NCBI GenBank assembly: GCA_021738565.1
Contig: JAIPBT010000010.1
Location: 1-64,000 of the forward strand
Length of the DNA stretch: 64,000 nt
Reading direction: 5' to 3'
DNA from: Bacteroidales bacterium
GTDB lineage: Bacteria; Bacteroidota; Bacteroidia; Bacteroidales; GCA-2748055
Made by a program: the position numbers and the translations under genes. The notes below the pieces were generated by a model that had not been told where the DNA came from, did not search any database, and worked only from the letters and a program-made list of their open reading frames with translations. Below are positions 17,579-25,524 of the stretch, one piece after another; position 1 is the first letter of the stretch, and every line of letters begins with the position of its first letter.

Positions 17579-19264
17579 CTACCAGAAATAAATATAGAAG
17601 CCAATTACAAATGCAATAATGATCGCACTGTTAATGACATCCCATTTGTTCCAGCTCGCCCGGGTAATGGCCCTTTGTTCTGCAGAAGCAGAACCAAAAT
17701 ACAATCCTTCAATGCTCGCCGGGTCTTTTGGTGATGTAAAGGCACTTACGATAACCATCAGTACAATGATGATGGCAAAGAGTGCGATCTCATAATGCAG
17801 CCAGTTAGGTGCAACGATCAGGTCATAAATGAACCCATCTCCTGTTGCATCACCGTAATATACATTCAGTCCGAGTCTGAGCATCCCCAATATAAATCCA
17901 ACCACCAGTCCTGCAAATCCTGCTGCCGGGGTGGTACGCTTGGTAATCACCCCCAGCAGAAAAACTGCAGCTATACCGGGTGCAAGCAATGACTGAACAT
18001 CCTGCAGGTATGCATAGAGAACCTTCCCAAGTCCCTTCATCACAGGGATCCAAAGAATTCCAAGCACCACGATAACTATCGTGGCCAGTCTGCCAACCAT
18101 AACATAATGTCTTTCAGAAGCTTTAGGTTTAAAACGCTGGTAAAAATCCACCGTAAAAAGCATGGCACTGGAATTAAACAGGGAAGCCAGTGAGCTCATC
18201 AGTGCGGCCAGTATCCCTCCTACCACGATGCCGGTAAATCCTTTTGGAAGCAGCTCTTTGACAAGTGTCGAGAAAGCTGCATCATTGTTTGCAAGGTCGA
18301 GCAACGGACGCTGCGTTTCCGGATCGATCTTCTGCGTCATGGCAAACGCGATCATCCCGGGGATAAGGAAGATAAATACGGGGGTCAGTTTCAGATAGGC
18401 ACCGAATATGGTTCCCCTACGTGCCTGTCTCTGGTTCCTGCCCGAAAGTACACGCTGCACAATGAACTGGTCGGTGCACCAGTACCAGAACCCTATAATG
18501 GCCGAACCAAGGATAACCCCGGTCCATGGAAAATCCTTATCATGGGGAGATCTGACAAGATTGGTCATGTTATCCCCGAAATCATTGACTGGAACCGACC
18601 GCGTGATCTCCATCATCTCGGCCCAGCCGCCCAGCTTCACCAAACCAAGTACCAGTATGGCAATGGATCCCAGCAACAGAATGGGTGTTTGCAGAACAGA
18701 GGTGTACAACACGGCTTTCATACCGCCGAATGTGGTATACAATCCTGTCAGAACAACCAGTCCAATGGCGCTTACCCAAAAGAAGTCGATCTGCATGTTG
18801 CCAAAAGTGATGTAATCAATCCCAAATACATCCTTAAAGACCACTCCTCCGGCATATACGGTAACAGCAACCTTGGTCAGGATGTAGCTAACGATGGAGA
18901 TAACAGATAAAAATGACCGTGATTTTGAATTGTATCTTCTTTCAAGGAATTCAGGCATCGTAAACACCCCGCTTCGTGCATAAAAAGGAACGAACAGCCA
19001 TCCGAGAAGCAGTATCAGCCACCCGTGCATTTCCCAGTGTGCCATGGCCATTCCGCTGCTGGCTCCTGCCCCCGCCAGTCCGACAAGATGCTCAGAACCA
19101 ATGTTTGATGCAAAAATTGACGCCCCTATTGCAATCCAGGTAGCATCCCTTCCCGCGAGGAAATAATCAGATGTATCCTTGTCCTTTTTCCTGAGTGTCC
19201 AAAAGACAATACCGATCAGGGCAATAACAAATAGTCCCAGTACGATCCAGTCTAGTGTTGCCAT
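17579..19264 (-). CDS. Sodium/solute symporter, SGLT-like (SSS family)
   Basis: A 561-residue inner-membrane protein with about 14 hydrophobic segments, fitting the sodium:solute symporter family. The N-terminal part FLAGRDATWIAIGASIFASN followed by IGSEHLVGLAGAGA closely resembles the sodium/glucose cotransporter subgroup, so a sugar such as glucose or galactose is the likeliest substrate. A conserved W-Y-W-C-T-D-Q-F-I-V-Q-R segment near residue 260 is also typical. It is divergent from a second SSS transporter across 261 bp and lies near zwf/pgl, consistent with sugar uptake, although they are not in one operon. A terminator follows the stop. Confidence 0.9.
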   Translation of the reverse strand: MATLDWIVLGLFVIALIGIVFWTLRKKDKDTSDYFLAGRDATWIAIGASIFASNIGSEHLVGLAGAGASSGMAMAHWEMHGWLILLLGWLFVPFYARSGVFTMPEFLERRYNSKSRSFLSVISIVSYILTKVAVTVYAGGVVFKDVFGIDYITFGNMQIDFFWVSAIGLVVLTGLYTTFGGMKAVLYTSVLQTPILLLGSIAILVLGLVKLGGWAEMMEITRSVPVNDFGDNMTNLVRSPHDKDFPWTGVILGSAIIGFWYWCTDQFIVQRVLSGRNQRQARRGTIFGAYLKLTPVFIFLIPGMIAFAMTQKIDPETQRPLLDLANNDAAFSTLVKELLPKGFTGIVVGGILAALMSSLASLFNSSAMLFTVDFYQRFKPKASERHYVMVGRLATIVIVVLGILWIPVMKGLGKVLYAYLQDVQSLLAPGIAAVFLLGVITKRTTPAAGFAGLVVGFILGMLRLGLNVYYGDATGDGFIYDLIVAPNWLHYEIALFAIIIVLMVIVSAFTSPKDPASIEGLYFGSASAEQRAITRASWNKWDVINSAIIIAFVIGFYIYFW

Positions 19265-19525
19265 AATTGTTATAATTTACATTATATCAAATTGTTATGA
19301 TCTATCTTTCAATATACTAATGGTGGTACATGCCCTACATGATATAGAGAATGTCTCAACAAAACATGCCTATTCCTCAAAAAAGAGAATAATATTAATT
19401 TTTATTTGCCAAATGACAAAATACATCCCCTTAATTTGGAATAATTATAACCTGTAAAAAATGCAAAATGTAATAATTGTTTCTATTTTTGATATGACAA
19501 TAGCCAATTAAAATTCTTTTGCCAG

Positions 19526-21214
19526 ATGGAAATATTCAATTTGACCTGGATTGATTATTCGATCATGATCATATATTTTGCCTTTGTGCTTGGAATAGGC
19601 TGGGCATTGAAAAAATATATGAAAAATGCCGCTGCTTTTCTTGAGGCAGGGAGATCCCTCCCGGCCTGGGTTACAGGCCTGGCATTCATTTCTGCCAACC
19701 TGGGAGCGCTTGAAGTTATTGGGATGGCTGCCTCAGGCGCCAAATATGGCATGGCAACGGTTCATTTCTACTGGATCGGTGCAATTCCTGCAATGATCTT
19801 CCTGGCCATTTTCATGATGCCCTTCTATTACGGGTCAAAGGCCCGCTCGGTTCCTGAATATTTAAAACTCCGGTTTGATGAGAAAACCAGGGGATTCAAT
19901 GCCTTCTCTTTTGCCATCATGACGATATTTGCCAGCGGAATTTCAATGTACGCGTTGGCACTCCTGATGGAAACCCTGCTTGGATGGAATTTTCACATGA
20001 GCCTTTTCATTTCTGCATTCATTGTACTTTTATACACCTATCTCGGAGGATTAAGCTCTGCGATATACAACGAAGTGCTGCAATTCTTCCTGATCGTCAT
20101 TGGTTTTCTTCCCCTTGTTGTCGTTGGAATGGTAAAGGTTGGCGGATGGGACGGACTGGTTGAAAAACTGGCCATGAATCCTGCGACTGCAGGTATGCAC
20201 CACTCCTGGCAGGCAATATCACCCGAACATCCAATGGGAGGATGGATGGGCATCTTCTTTGGCCTGGGATTCGTACTCTCTTTTGGATACTGGTGTACCA
20301 ACTTCCTGGTTGTACAGCGGGCAATGGCAGCAGGTTCAATGAGTGATGCCAGGAAAACCCCGCTCATCGGGGCCTTCCCTAAAATGTTCATTCCCTTCCT
20401 AGTGATCTTCCCCGGGATGATTGCAATTGCGTTGATCAACATGGGTGATGAAAATTTTCAGCTTCCAATAAAGGGCAACGGATACGACTATGACCTTGTC
20501 ATTCCGATGCTCCTGCATCGTTTTATGCCAACGGGTGTGCTTGGTCTTGGGCTTACCGCCCTGATGGCGTCATTCATGAGCGGAATGGCAGGAAATGTAA
20601 CTGCATTCAACACTGTGTGGACCTACGACATATACCAGAGTTATATCGTACCGGGAAAACCCGACAGGCACTATCTTCGGGTTGGCCAGCTGACTACGAT
20701 CTTCGGCGTACTTGTAAGTATACTCACGGCATATGTTGCAAAGCAGTTCAACAATGTTATGGATTTCCTGCAATTGATCTTTGCCTTCATTAATGCACCG
20801 CTTTTTGCAGCATTCCTGGCAGGCATGTTCACCAAAAGAGCTACGGGAAACGGCGCCTTCTATGGATTGGTCTCAGGCACATTTTCTGCAGCTATGGTCC
20901 ATGGATTAACACAGCCGGAAGGAGCGCAAACCCTGATAAAAGGAGGCTGGGCAGGCGCCGTGTTGCAGACCTTTCCCAGTGAAATGGCTCAGAATTTCTG
21001 GATCGCAATCATTGCATTCTCCGTTGCACTGGTTGTGACGATCGTCGTTTCACTGTCAGGCAAAAGGACAAAATCAGATGCCGAACTTAAAGGACTTGTA
21101 TACCAGCTTACTCCCAAGACAATTGATGACAGCAAACACTGGTATCAGCGGCCTGTTTTCCTTGCCTGGGTGGTGGCAGCAATTGCTGTTGTATTAAGCA
21201 TTGTTTTCTGGTAA
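19526..21214 (+). CDS. Sodium/solute symporter (SSS family)
   Basis: A 562-residue inner-membrane transporter of the same family as the divergent gene at 17579, with matching landmarks (FLEAGRSLPAWVTGLAFISA, later FGYWCTNFLVVQRAMAA) but clearly different sequence. About 14 transmembrane segments are expected. The substrate cannot be read from the sequence; a sugar is plausible from the family and context. The next gene, a small two-helix membrane protein, starts 18 bp downstream and is probably co-transcribed. The 261-bp divergent region upstream contains no promoter pair I would trust; a weak TTTG-N22-TTAATTTG match lies about 90 bp before the start. Confidence 0.9.
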   Translation: MEIFNLTWIDYSIMIIYFAFVLGIGWALKKYMKNAAAFLEAGRSLPAWVTGLAFISANLGALEVIGMAASGAKYGMATVHFYWIGAIPAMIFLAIFMMPFYYGSKARSVPEYLKLRFDEKTRGFNAFSFAIMTIFASGISMYALALLMETLLGWNFHMSLFISAFIVLLYTYLGGLSSAIYNEVLQFFLIVIGFLPLVVVGMVKVGGWDGLVEKLAMNPATAGMHHSWQAISPEHPMGGWMGIFFGLGFVLSFGYWCTNFLVVQRAMAAGSMSDARKTPLIGAFPKMFIPFLVIFPGMIAIALINMGDENFQLPIKGNGYDYDLVIPMLLHRFMPTGVLGLGLTALMASFMSGMAGNVTAFNTVWTYDIYQSYIVPGKPDRHYLRVGQLTTIFGVLVSILTAYVAKQFNNVMDFLQLIFAFINAPLFAAFLAGMFTKRATGNGAFYGLVSGTFSAAMVHGLTQPEGAQTLIKGGWAGAVLQTFPSEMAQNFWIAIIAFSVALVVTIVVSLSGKRTKSDAELKGLVYQLTPKTIDDSKHWYQRPVFLAWVVAAIAVVLSIVFW

Positions 21215-21232
21215 TATGTAAAAAAATTAGAT

Positions 21233-21484
21233 ATGGGACTTGATATTAAAATACCTATTGGAGCTATGTTCCTGCTGTTGGGGATCATACTGACCATATT
21301 TGGACTTGCAACCCTGCATGATGAAATGTATTCCATCTCCATTGGAAAAAACATCAATCTTATTTCCGGTATCGGAATGGTGATATTCGGTTCCTTCATG
21401 CTGTTGGTTTCCGACCTTGTCAGAAAAAAGAAACTGGTGGATGAAGATGCATTGAAAGATGATGTTTTAAAAAAAGATGATTAG
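21233..21484 (+). CDS. Small two-helix membrane protein
   Basis: An 83-residue protein with two hydrophobic segments (IPIGAMFLLLGIILTIFGLAT at about 5-25, shown without its last residue as IPIGAMFLLLGIILTIFGLA; and ISGIGMVIFGSFMLLVSDL at about 45-65) and a strongly charged C-terminal tail rich in Lys and Asp. It follows the SSS symporter gene by 18 bp in the same direction. Small membrane proteins encoded beside SSS transporters can be accessory subunits, but no specific family is recognised. Function unknown. Confidence 0.7.
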   Translation: MGLDIKIPIGAMFLLLGIILTIFGLATLHDEMYSISIGKNINLISGIGMVIFGSFMLLVSDLVRKKKLVDEDALKDDVLKKDD

Positions 21485-21498
21485 AATCATTTATCTGT

Positions 21499-21539
21499 AT
21501 TAGTGATACTTACAATATGAGTTTCTTTCTGACACTAAT
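21499..21539. repeat. Short inverted repeat with MITE-end-like sequence
   Basis: A 7-bp inverted repeat (ATTAGTG at 21499-21505, CACTAAT at 21533-21539) encloses TTTCTTTCTGACAC, which resembles TTTCTTTCGGACAC at 29477-29489. It sits in the 133-bp convergent gap between the small membrane protein gene and the EamA transporter gene. It may be a remnant of the same dispersed repeat family as at 57758, or only a weak bidirectional 3'-end hairpin. Confidence 0.4.
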
Positions 21540-21617
21540 TACGTGATTCCCATTTCGTGTCCGCAGTTAGGTTCTTCCATGTGAAAGATAAGATAAGGGG
21601 CAAATTGTATCTATAGA

Positions 21618-22529
21618 TCAGGTCGCATTGCGTCTTCCTCCCGCCATAATGACCACAATGGCGCCGCTTAGCACGGTAAGAGCACCGATAATGCTCAGGG
21701 AGGAAAACGATTCATGCTCCACCCATCCGACATTCAGCCGGGTAAGGATGGCCATGGTTACAAAGGTAATGATTGGATTCAGGGTGATAATTACACTTAC
21801 TTTATTGGCTTCGGTGAATTTTATGGCCAGAGCAAGGCTCCCGTAAGCAAGCACGGTATTCAAACCAAGGAATGTAAGAAGTGCATAGTCTCCCGGCGAT
21901 AATCCGGGGAATTTAAAAAATTGAATGAACGGCAGGAATCCCAAAGCGCAAAAACTATAAATAAAAAGATTCAGCTGGTTTGTGGAATACTTGTGAACAA
22001 GGGTCTTCTGCAGCGAAGCAAACACAGCCCATGAAAGACCTCCCCCGAAAATCAATACCATTCCTTTGGTGAAATGATGATCGGTACCTGCAAGGTCTGC
22101 AATCTGCTCTGAATAGAACATCAGGATTCCCATCACAACAAGGATAAAACCGGAAATATGTCTCCAATTCACATGTTCCTTAAATATCAATATCCCGGAA
22201 AGGGCAAAAGTTATCGGGCCCACCATTATGAATACCTGCGATGATGAAGGGCTGACATATTTGATACCGGAAATAAAGCCGAGGTAATTAAATCCAAGGA
22301 ACAGTGCCGTCAACAACAACCTTAATGGAAATTTCCTGTAGATGTTAAAATCCCTTCTTCTGAAGATCAGTGTATATGATGCCAGAATCAGGAATGCAGA
22401 TGCGAAGCGATACCATACCACTGTTACCGGCGAAAGATCAGTCACAGCCATCTTAAGTGCAATGGCCAGGAATCCCCAAAGCAATGCCGTCATTGACGCG
22501 TATAACAAGCCCCTGTATTGATCGTTCAT
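21618..22529 (-). CDS. EamA/DMT-family transporter
   Basis: A 303-residue inner-membrane protein of the drug/metabolite transporter superfamily with ten expected helices in two EamA repeats (first about 8-135, second about 155-295). Opening text LLYASMTALLWGFLAIALK and the repeat-2 start KGMVLIFGGGLSWAVFAS are typical. I start at the ATG at 22529, directly before the first helix; an in-frame ATG at 22583 would add 18 residues. Substrate unknown; members export amino acids, nucleosides or metabolites. It lies downstream of, and in the same direction as, module 2, but about 120 bp separates it from that module's last stop. Confidence 0.88.
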   Translation of the reverse strand: MNDQYRGLLYASMTALLWGFLAIALKMAVTDLSPVTVVWYRFASAFLILASYTLIFRRRDFNIYRKFPLRLLLTALFLGFNYLGFISGIKYVSPSSSQVFIMVGPITFALSGILIFKEHVNWRHISGFILVVMGILMFYSEQIADLAGTDHHFTKGMVLIFGGGLSWAVFASLQKTLVHKYSTNQLNLFIYSFCALGFLPFIQFFKFPGLSPGDYALLTFLGLNTVLAYGSLALAIKFTEANKVSVIITLNPIITFVTMAILTRLNVGWVEHESFSSLSIIGALTVLSGAIVVIMAGGRRNAT

Positions 22530-22652
22530 ACCGAGATAAACCTCTTTACATGTTGTATTGCCTGAAAAGAAATAAAACGACAAATATAGTCAAAAGGATG
22601 TATGTGCGGGCAAGGTAAAATGGGGACTGTTTACCGGCACACATTTTTTATT

Positions 22653-24335
22653 CTATTCAACTGAAAAAGTCTCTGTCGATTCAATGTATTCCCCATTCTT
22701 GGTGAAACCCATAAGCATGATTTCATAGACTCCACTGACATCATTTGCCTGAAAATGGTGTGCCGAACTATCAGTAAGGACCAGGTTACCTTTCCAGTAG
22801 AGCGTATTTCTAACATCTGGAATATGTCTTGTAATACCGTTTCGGATAATCCCTGATTGTCCATTGTAAGAAAACATCTTAAATTCGAATAGGAGTCCTG
22901 ATGAAGGCAACTCAACATATCCAAAATTATCCTCTTTTGAAATGATGTTAATAATTCCTCCGAACACAACGTTCCCTCTGATGTATGGTTCTGTGATTAC
23001 CTCTACTCGAACGATATGGCGAGGCGATATTTTCAGTACCGCATCAATATCAAATATGGCTACGCCATCAATCATTACCAGCGGGTCGAAAAGATTCAAT
23101 TCAGCGTTATTCCCATGTATGACAAATTTCTTTTTATTGTTTCTTTTCCTTATAGCAACTTCCGGAATTACTTCATTAAAATAATCTTCCAGTGTGGGTA
23201 GCTTAATAAAATTTTCAATAAGAATTACTTTTGAGGGTCTGCCATAGAAATATACCCTGACACTGTCACGGTCCTTACCGGTTGAATGTATACCGTTATT
23301 TTCTTTTAAATCGGACTTGAATTGTTCAGCTATCTGGGCATTTACCGACAATTTATTATAAACATCCAGAATTGCGGAATCATCTTGTAAAACCAGATAA
23401 GGTAGGGCAATGAATTCATTCGTGAAATTCTGATCTATCCTGAGATTCAGTTCGTCGATTTCCTGGTGTTCTGCAGATCCGAAAATCTCGACTTTTCCTG
23501 TTTGATCCGGTAGTGAAAACTGAAAACCTCCCGAAGAATCAGTAATTGCACAATAAAAATTCCGGTCTGGCCCAAGCGAGGTAAAATACACTCTTGCATA
23601 GGAAACAGATGCATTATTCTTGCCCGTTACACGCCCTGAAAGTGTCATGCCATTCAACTCAGGCATGTACCTAAACTTTCCCTCTGGCATACTTCTGCCC
23701 TCATTTTCGTTGTGGTATTGACACTTCATCGCACCTTTTGGAACTACTGTCAGGCAAGCGTTATTTAGGTTCCTACTGATCTTTGGATCAATGAAAAAAC
23801 TAACCCATTCTCTCTTTTGAAAGGCATGGTCCTTCATAATTATTGCATCGGGCAGATCTTCTGCATGGGACCTCTGGGAAATTGTGGTTAGTTCTCTGTG
23901 CTTATTCTTATGGTTTAATCGCTCATTTATATAAGGATTAAGTATTGTTACCGACAGATAATTGAATCCTTCAGGACCTTGATTCATCAACCATTTTGTG
24001 TAACCGACTATGAAATAATTACCGGATGGAAGTGTCGATGGAATTTGCATTGACCCTTGCCCCCCGCTCTCCATCGACAGTTTTATCGCTGTAGATGCAA
24101 ATATATGGTGGTCGGGCGCTATTAACTGTATGTAATAAGCGGAACTAAAAAGATTGTTGACTGGATCACGATCAGAGAGATCAAATATAGAAAACCGAAT
24201 TGTTTCACCGGCAACATAAATGCTTCGATCTGTACATATGGCAAAATGTTCATCCAGGACAAAAGGTTGTCCTTTACTCGGTAAAAATGCAGAGTTTACA
24301 ATTATCCAACAGGCAATAAGTTTGATGTAGTTCAT
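22653..24335 (-). CDS. MG2-domain protein with plug-like C-terminal domain, module 2
   Basis: A 560-residue exported protein (start at ATG 24335, giving signal peptide MNYIKLIACWIIVNSAFLP; an earlier in-frame ATG at 24389 would overlap the preceding gene). An MG2-like domain follows (about 30-135; ICTDRSIYVAGETIRFSIFD and SGNYFIVGYTKWLMN). A carboxypeptidase-regulatory-like insert lies near 235-310 (MTLSGRVTGKNNASVSYARV). The plug-like domain is near 400-470 (FDPLVMIDGVAIFD, then PRHIVRVEVITEPYIRG), and the last beta domain ends VYEIMLMGFTKNGEYIEST. There is no barrel. Paralogue of 9997-12282 but lacks that protein's second beta-rich domain. Function unknown. Confidence 0.8.
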   Translation of the reverse strand: MNYIKLIACWIIVNSAFLPSKGQPFVLDEHFAICTDRSIYVAGETIRFSIFDLSDRDPVNNLFSSAYYIQLIAPDHHIFASTAIKLSMESGGQGSMQIPSTLPSGNYFIVGYTKWLMNQGPEGFNYLSVTILNPYINERLNHKNKHRELTTISQRSHAEDLPDAIIMKDHAFQKREWVSFFIDPKISRNLNNACLTVVPKGAMKCQYHNENEGRSMPEGKFRYMPELNGMTLSGRVTGKNNASVSYARVYFTSLGPDRNFYCAITDSSGGFQFSLPDQTGKVEIFGSAEHQEIDELNLRIDQNFTNEFIALPYLVLQDDSAILDVYNKLSVNAQIAEQFKSDLKENNGIHSTGKDRDSVRVYFYGRPSKVILIENFIKLPTLEDYFNEVIPEVAIRKRNNKKKFVIHGNNAELNLFDPLVMIDGVAIFDIDAVLKISPRHIVRVEVITEPYIRGNVVFGGIINIISKEDNFGYVELPSSGLLFEFKMFSYNGQSGIIRNGITRHIPDVRNTLYWKGNLVLTDSSAHHFQANDVSGVYEIMLMGFTKNGEYIESTETFSVE

Positions 24336-24351
24336 TTCCGTGGTTACGATA

Positions 24352-25524
24352 TTAATTCCTGGGCCAAAAGTCAGGCGGGTCAGGCTCACTATTTTTATAT
24401 TCCCGACAATCCAGACAATGAAGTGCTACTTCACCAAGATATACCTTTCCATCCTCTGGCCAGGTAGCCCTTGAAAGGTAACGGGGCAGAAGATCTCTTG
24501 ATATATAATACAGGGAACCCAATTCAAATTTTGGAAAGCAAAAAATCTTTTCTACGATTTCCAGTCCTTCCACATTTTCAATGAAGATTCTTTGCTGACG
24601 TGCACCAGAGATAGAAAAATACCCGATGACATATTCATCTTCATCGCTTATATTGCATATATTGGAAGGTGCCAGCACGGGCTGCTTGTCGAAAATTCCC
24701 GCAGCGTTGCTATTGTTTTTCATAGCATTCCAGTAAGTATACGCGCCTTTAGTCAAGGTATACTGCCTTACCAGGAGGCTGTATCCATGCAAGAGTTGCT
24801 GCGTTTCGTTTGATACGAAATGCAGCGGATATCGTCTGTAGACACCACCTGAGACATTCAAGGTAGATTGTGTATATATCTCCCTTATAGGATTGGTGAT
24901 CCAACATTGACGGTCGGAAAGTTCATCGGGAAGTGGTTTTAACTTTCGGTCCACATCATATATATAACCTTGGTAATTTGGATTTTGGAATTCATAGGTT
25001 TCAATGAGTTCCCACCTGTTGTAAAGACTTATTTCATGATCGAAAGAATAATCCAGGTAAAACCTGATACCGGATAAGGTATCTCCAGGCGTTGAGCTTA
25101 CCATTTTTTCCAGGTGATAATAGATCGAATCAATATCCATTGGTCGTAAGAGGGTCTCGGGATCCGAAAGATACTCATTGCCATCAGGAGTGATGATACT
25201 TAATTCATATTGCATGCCGTACACAATAAATGAGCGATCAGGCTTTGCAGAATAAATACCAGGACCAGTTTCAATAAAATCCATAAACTCCCCGTCTTCT
25301 CTTTTTACCTGAATAAAGCATCCGGATTCCGGTTTGTACTCAGCTCCCCGGAGGTTTCCTGATCTGGAAATTCTGATTTCCTGGCTTTGATCAAGGTCTG
25401 TGAGGTGCGCATGTATTACCAGATTGTCAGCGAAATCCTTTTGATTTTCTGGATAATATTCTTCAACACATGCCTTTGGCAGAAAAATCCAGAAGCAAAT
25501 AATGGTGGTTTTAATTGCTTTCAT
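24352..25524 (-). CDS. DUF4249-family lipoprotein, module 2
   Basis: A 390-residue lipoprotein paralogous to 8853-10004. The lipobox is LPKAC (Cys about residue 19), followed by LVIHAHLTDLDQSQEIRISR, matching LVVDGTFTNIEEDQYLILSR of the module 1 copy. Both share a later block with a conserved Y-x-x-L-V-R-Q-Y-(S/T)-L-T segment (about residue 255) and a C-terminal cysteine pair (CLDC here, CYDC there). The start overlaps the receptor gene by 14 bp, and the MG2 gene starts 16 bp after its stop. Role unknown; a surface partner of the receptor is inferred from context. Confidence 0.8.
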   Translation of the reverse strand: MKAIKTTIICFWIFLPKACVEEYYPENQKDFADNLVIHAHLTDLDQSQEIRISRSGNLRGAEYKPESGCFIQVKREDGEFMDFIETGPGIYSAKPDRSFIVYGMQYELSIITPDGNEYLSDPETLLRPMDIDSIYYHLEKMVSSTPGDTLSGIRFYLDYSFDHEISLYNRWELIETYEFQNPNYQGYIYDVDRKLKPLPDELSDRQCWITNPIREIYTQSTLNVSGGVYRRYPLHFVSNETQQLLHGYSLLVRQYTLTKGAYTYWNAMKNNSNAAGIFDKQPVLAPSNICNISDEDEYVIGYFSISGARQQRIFIENVEGLEIVEKIFCFPKFELGSLYYISRDLLPRYLSRATWPEDGKVYLGEVALHCLDCREYKNSEPDPPDFWPRN

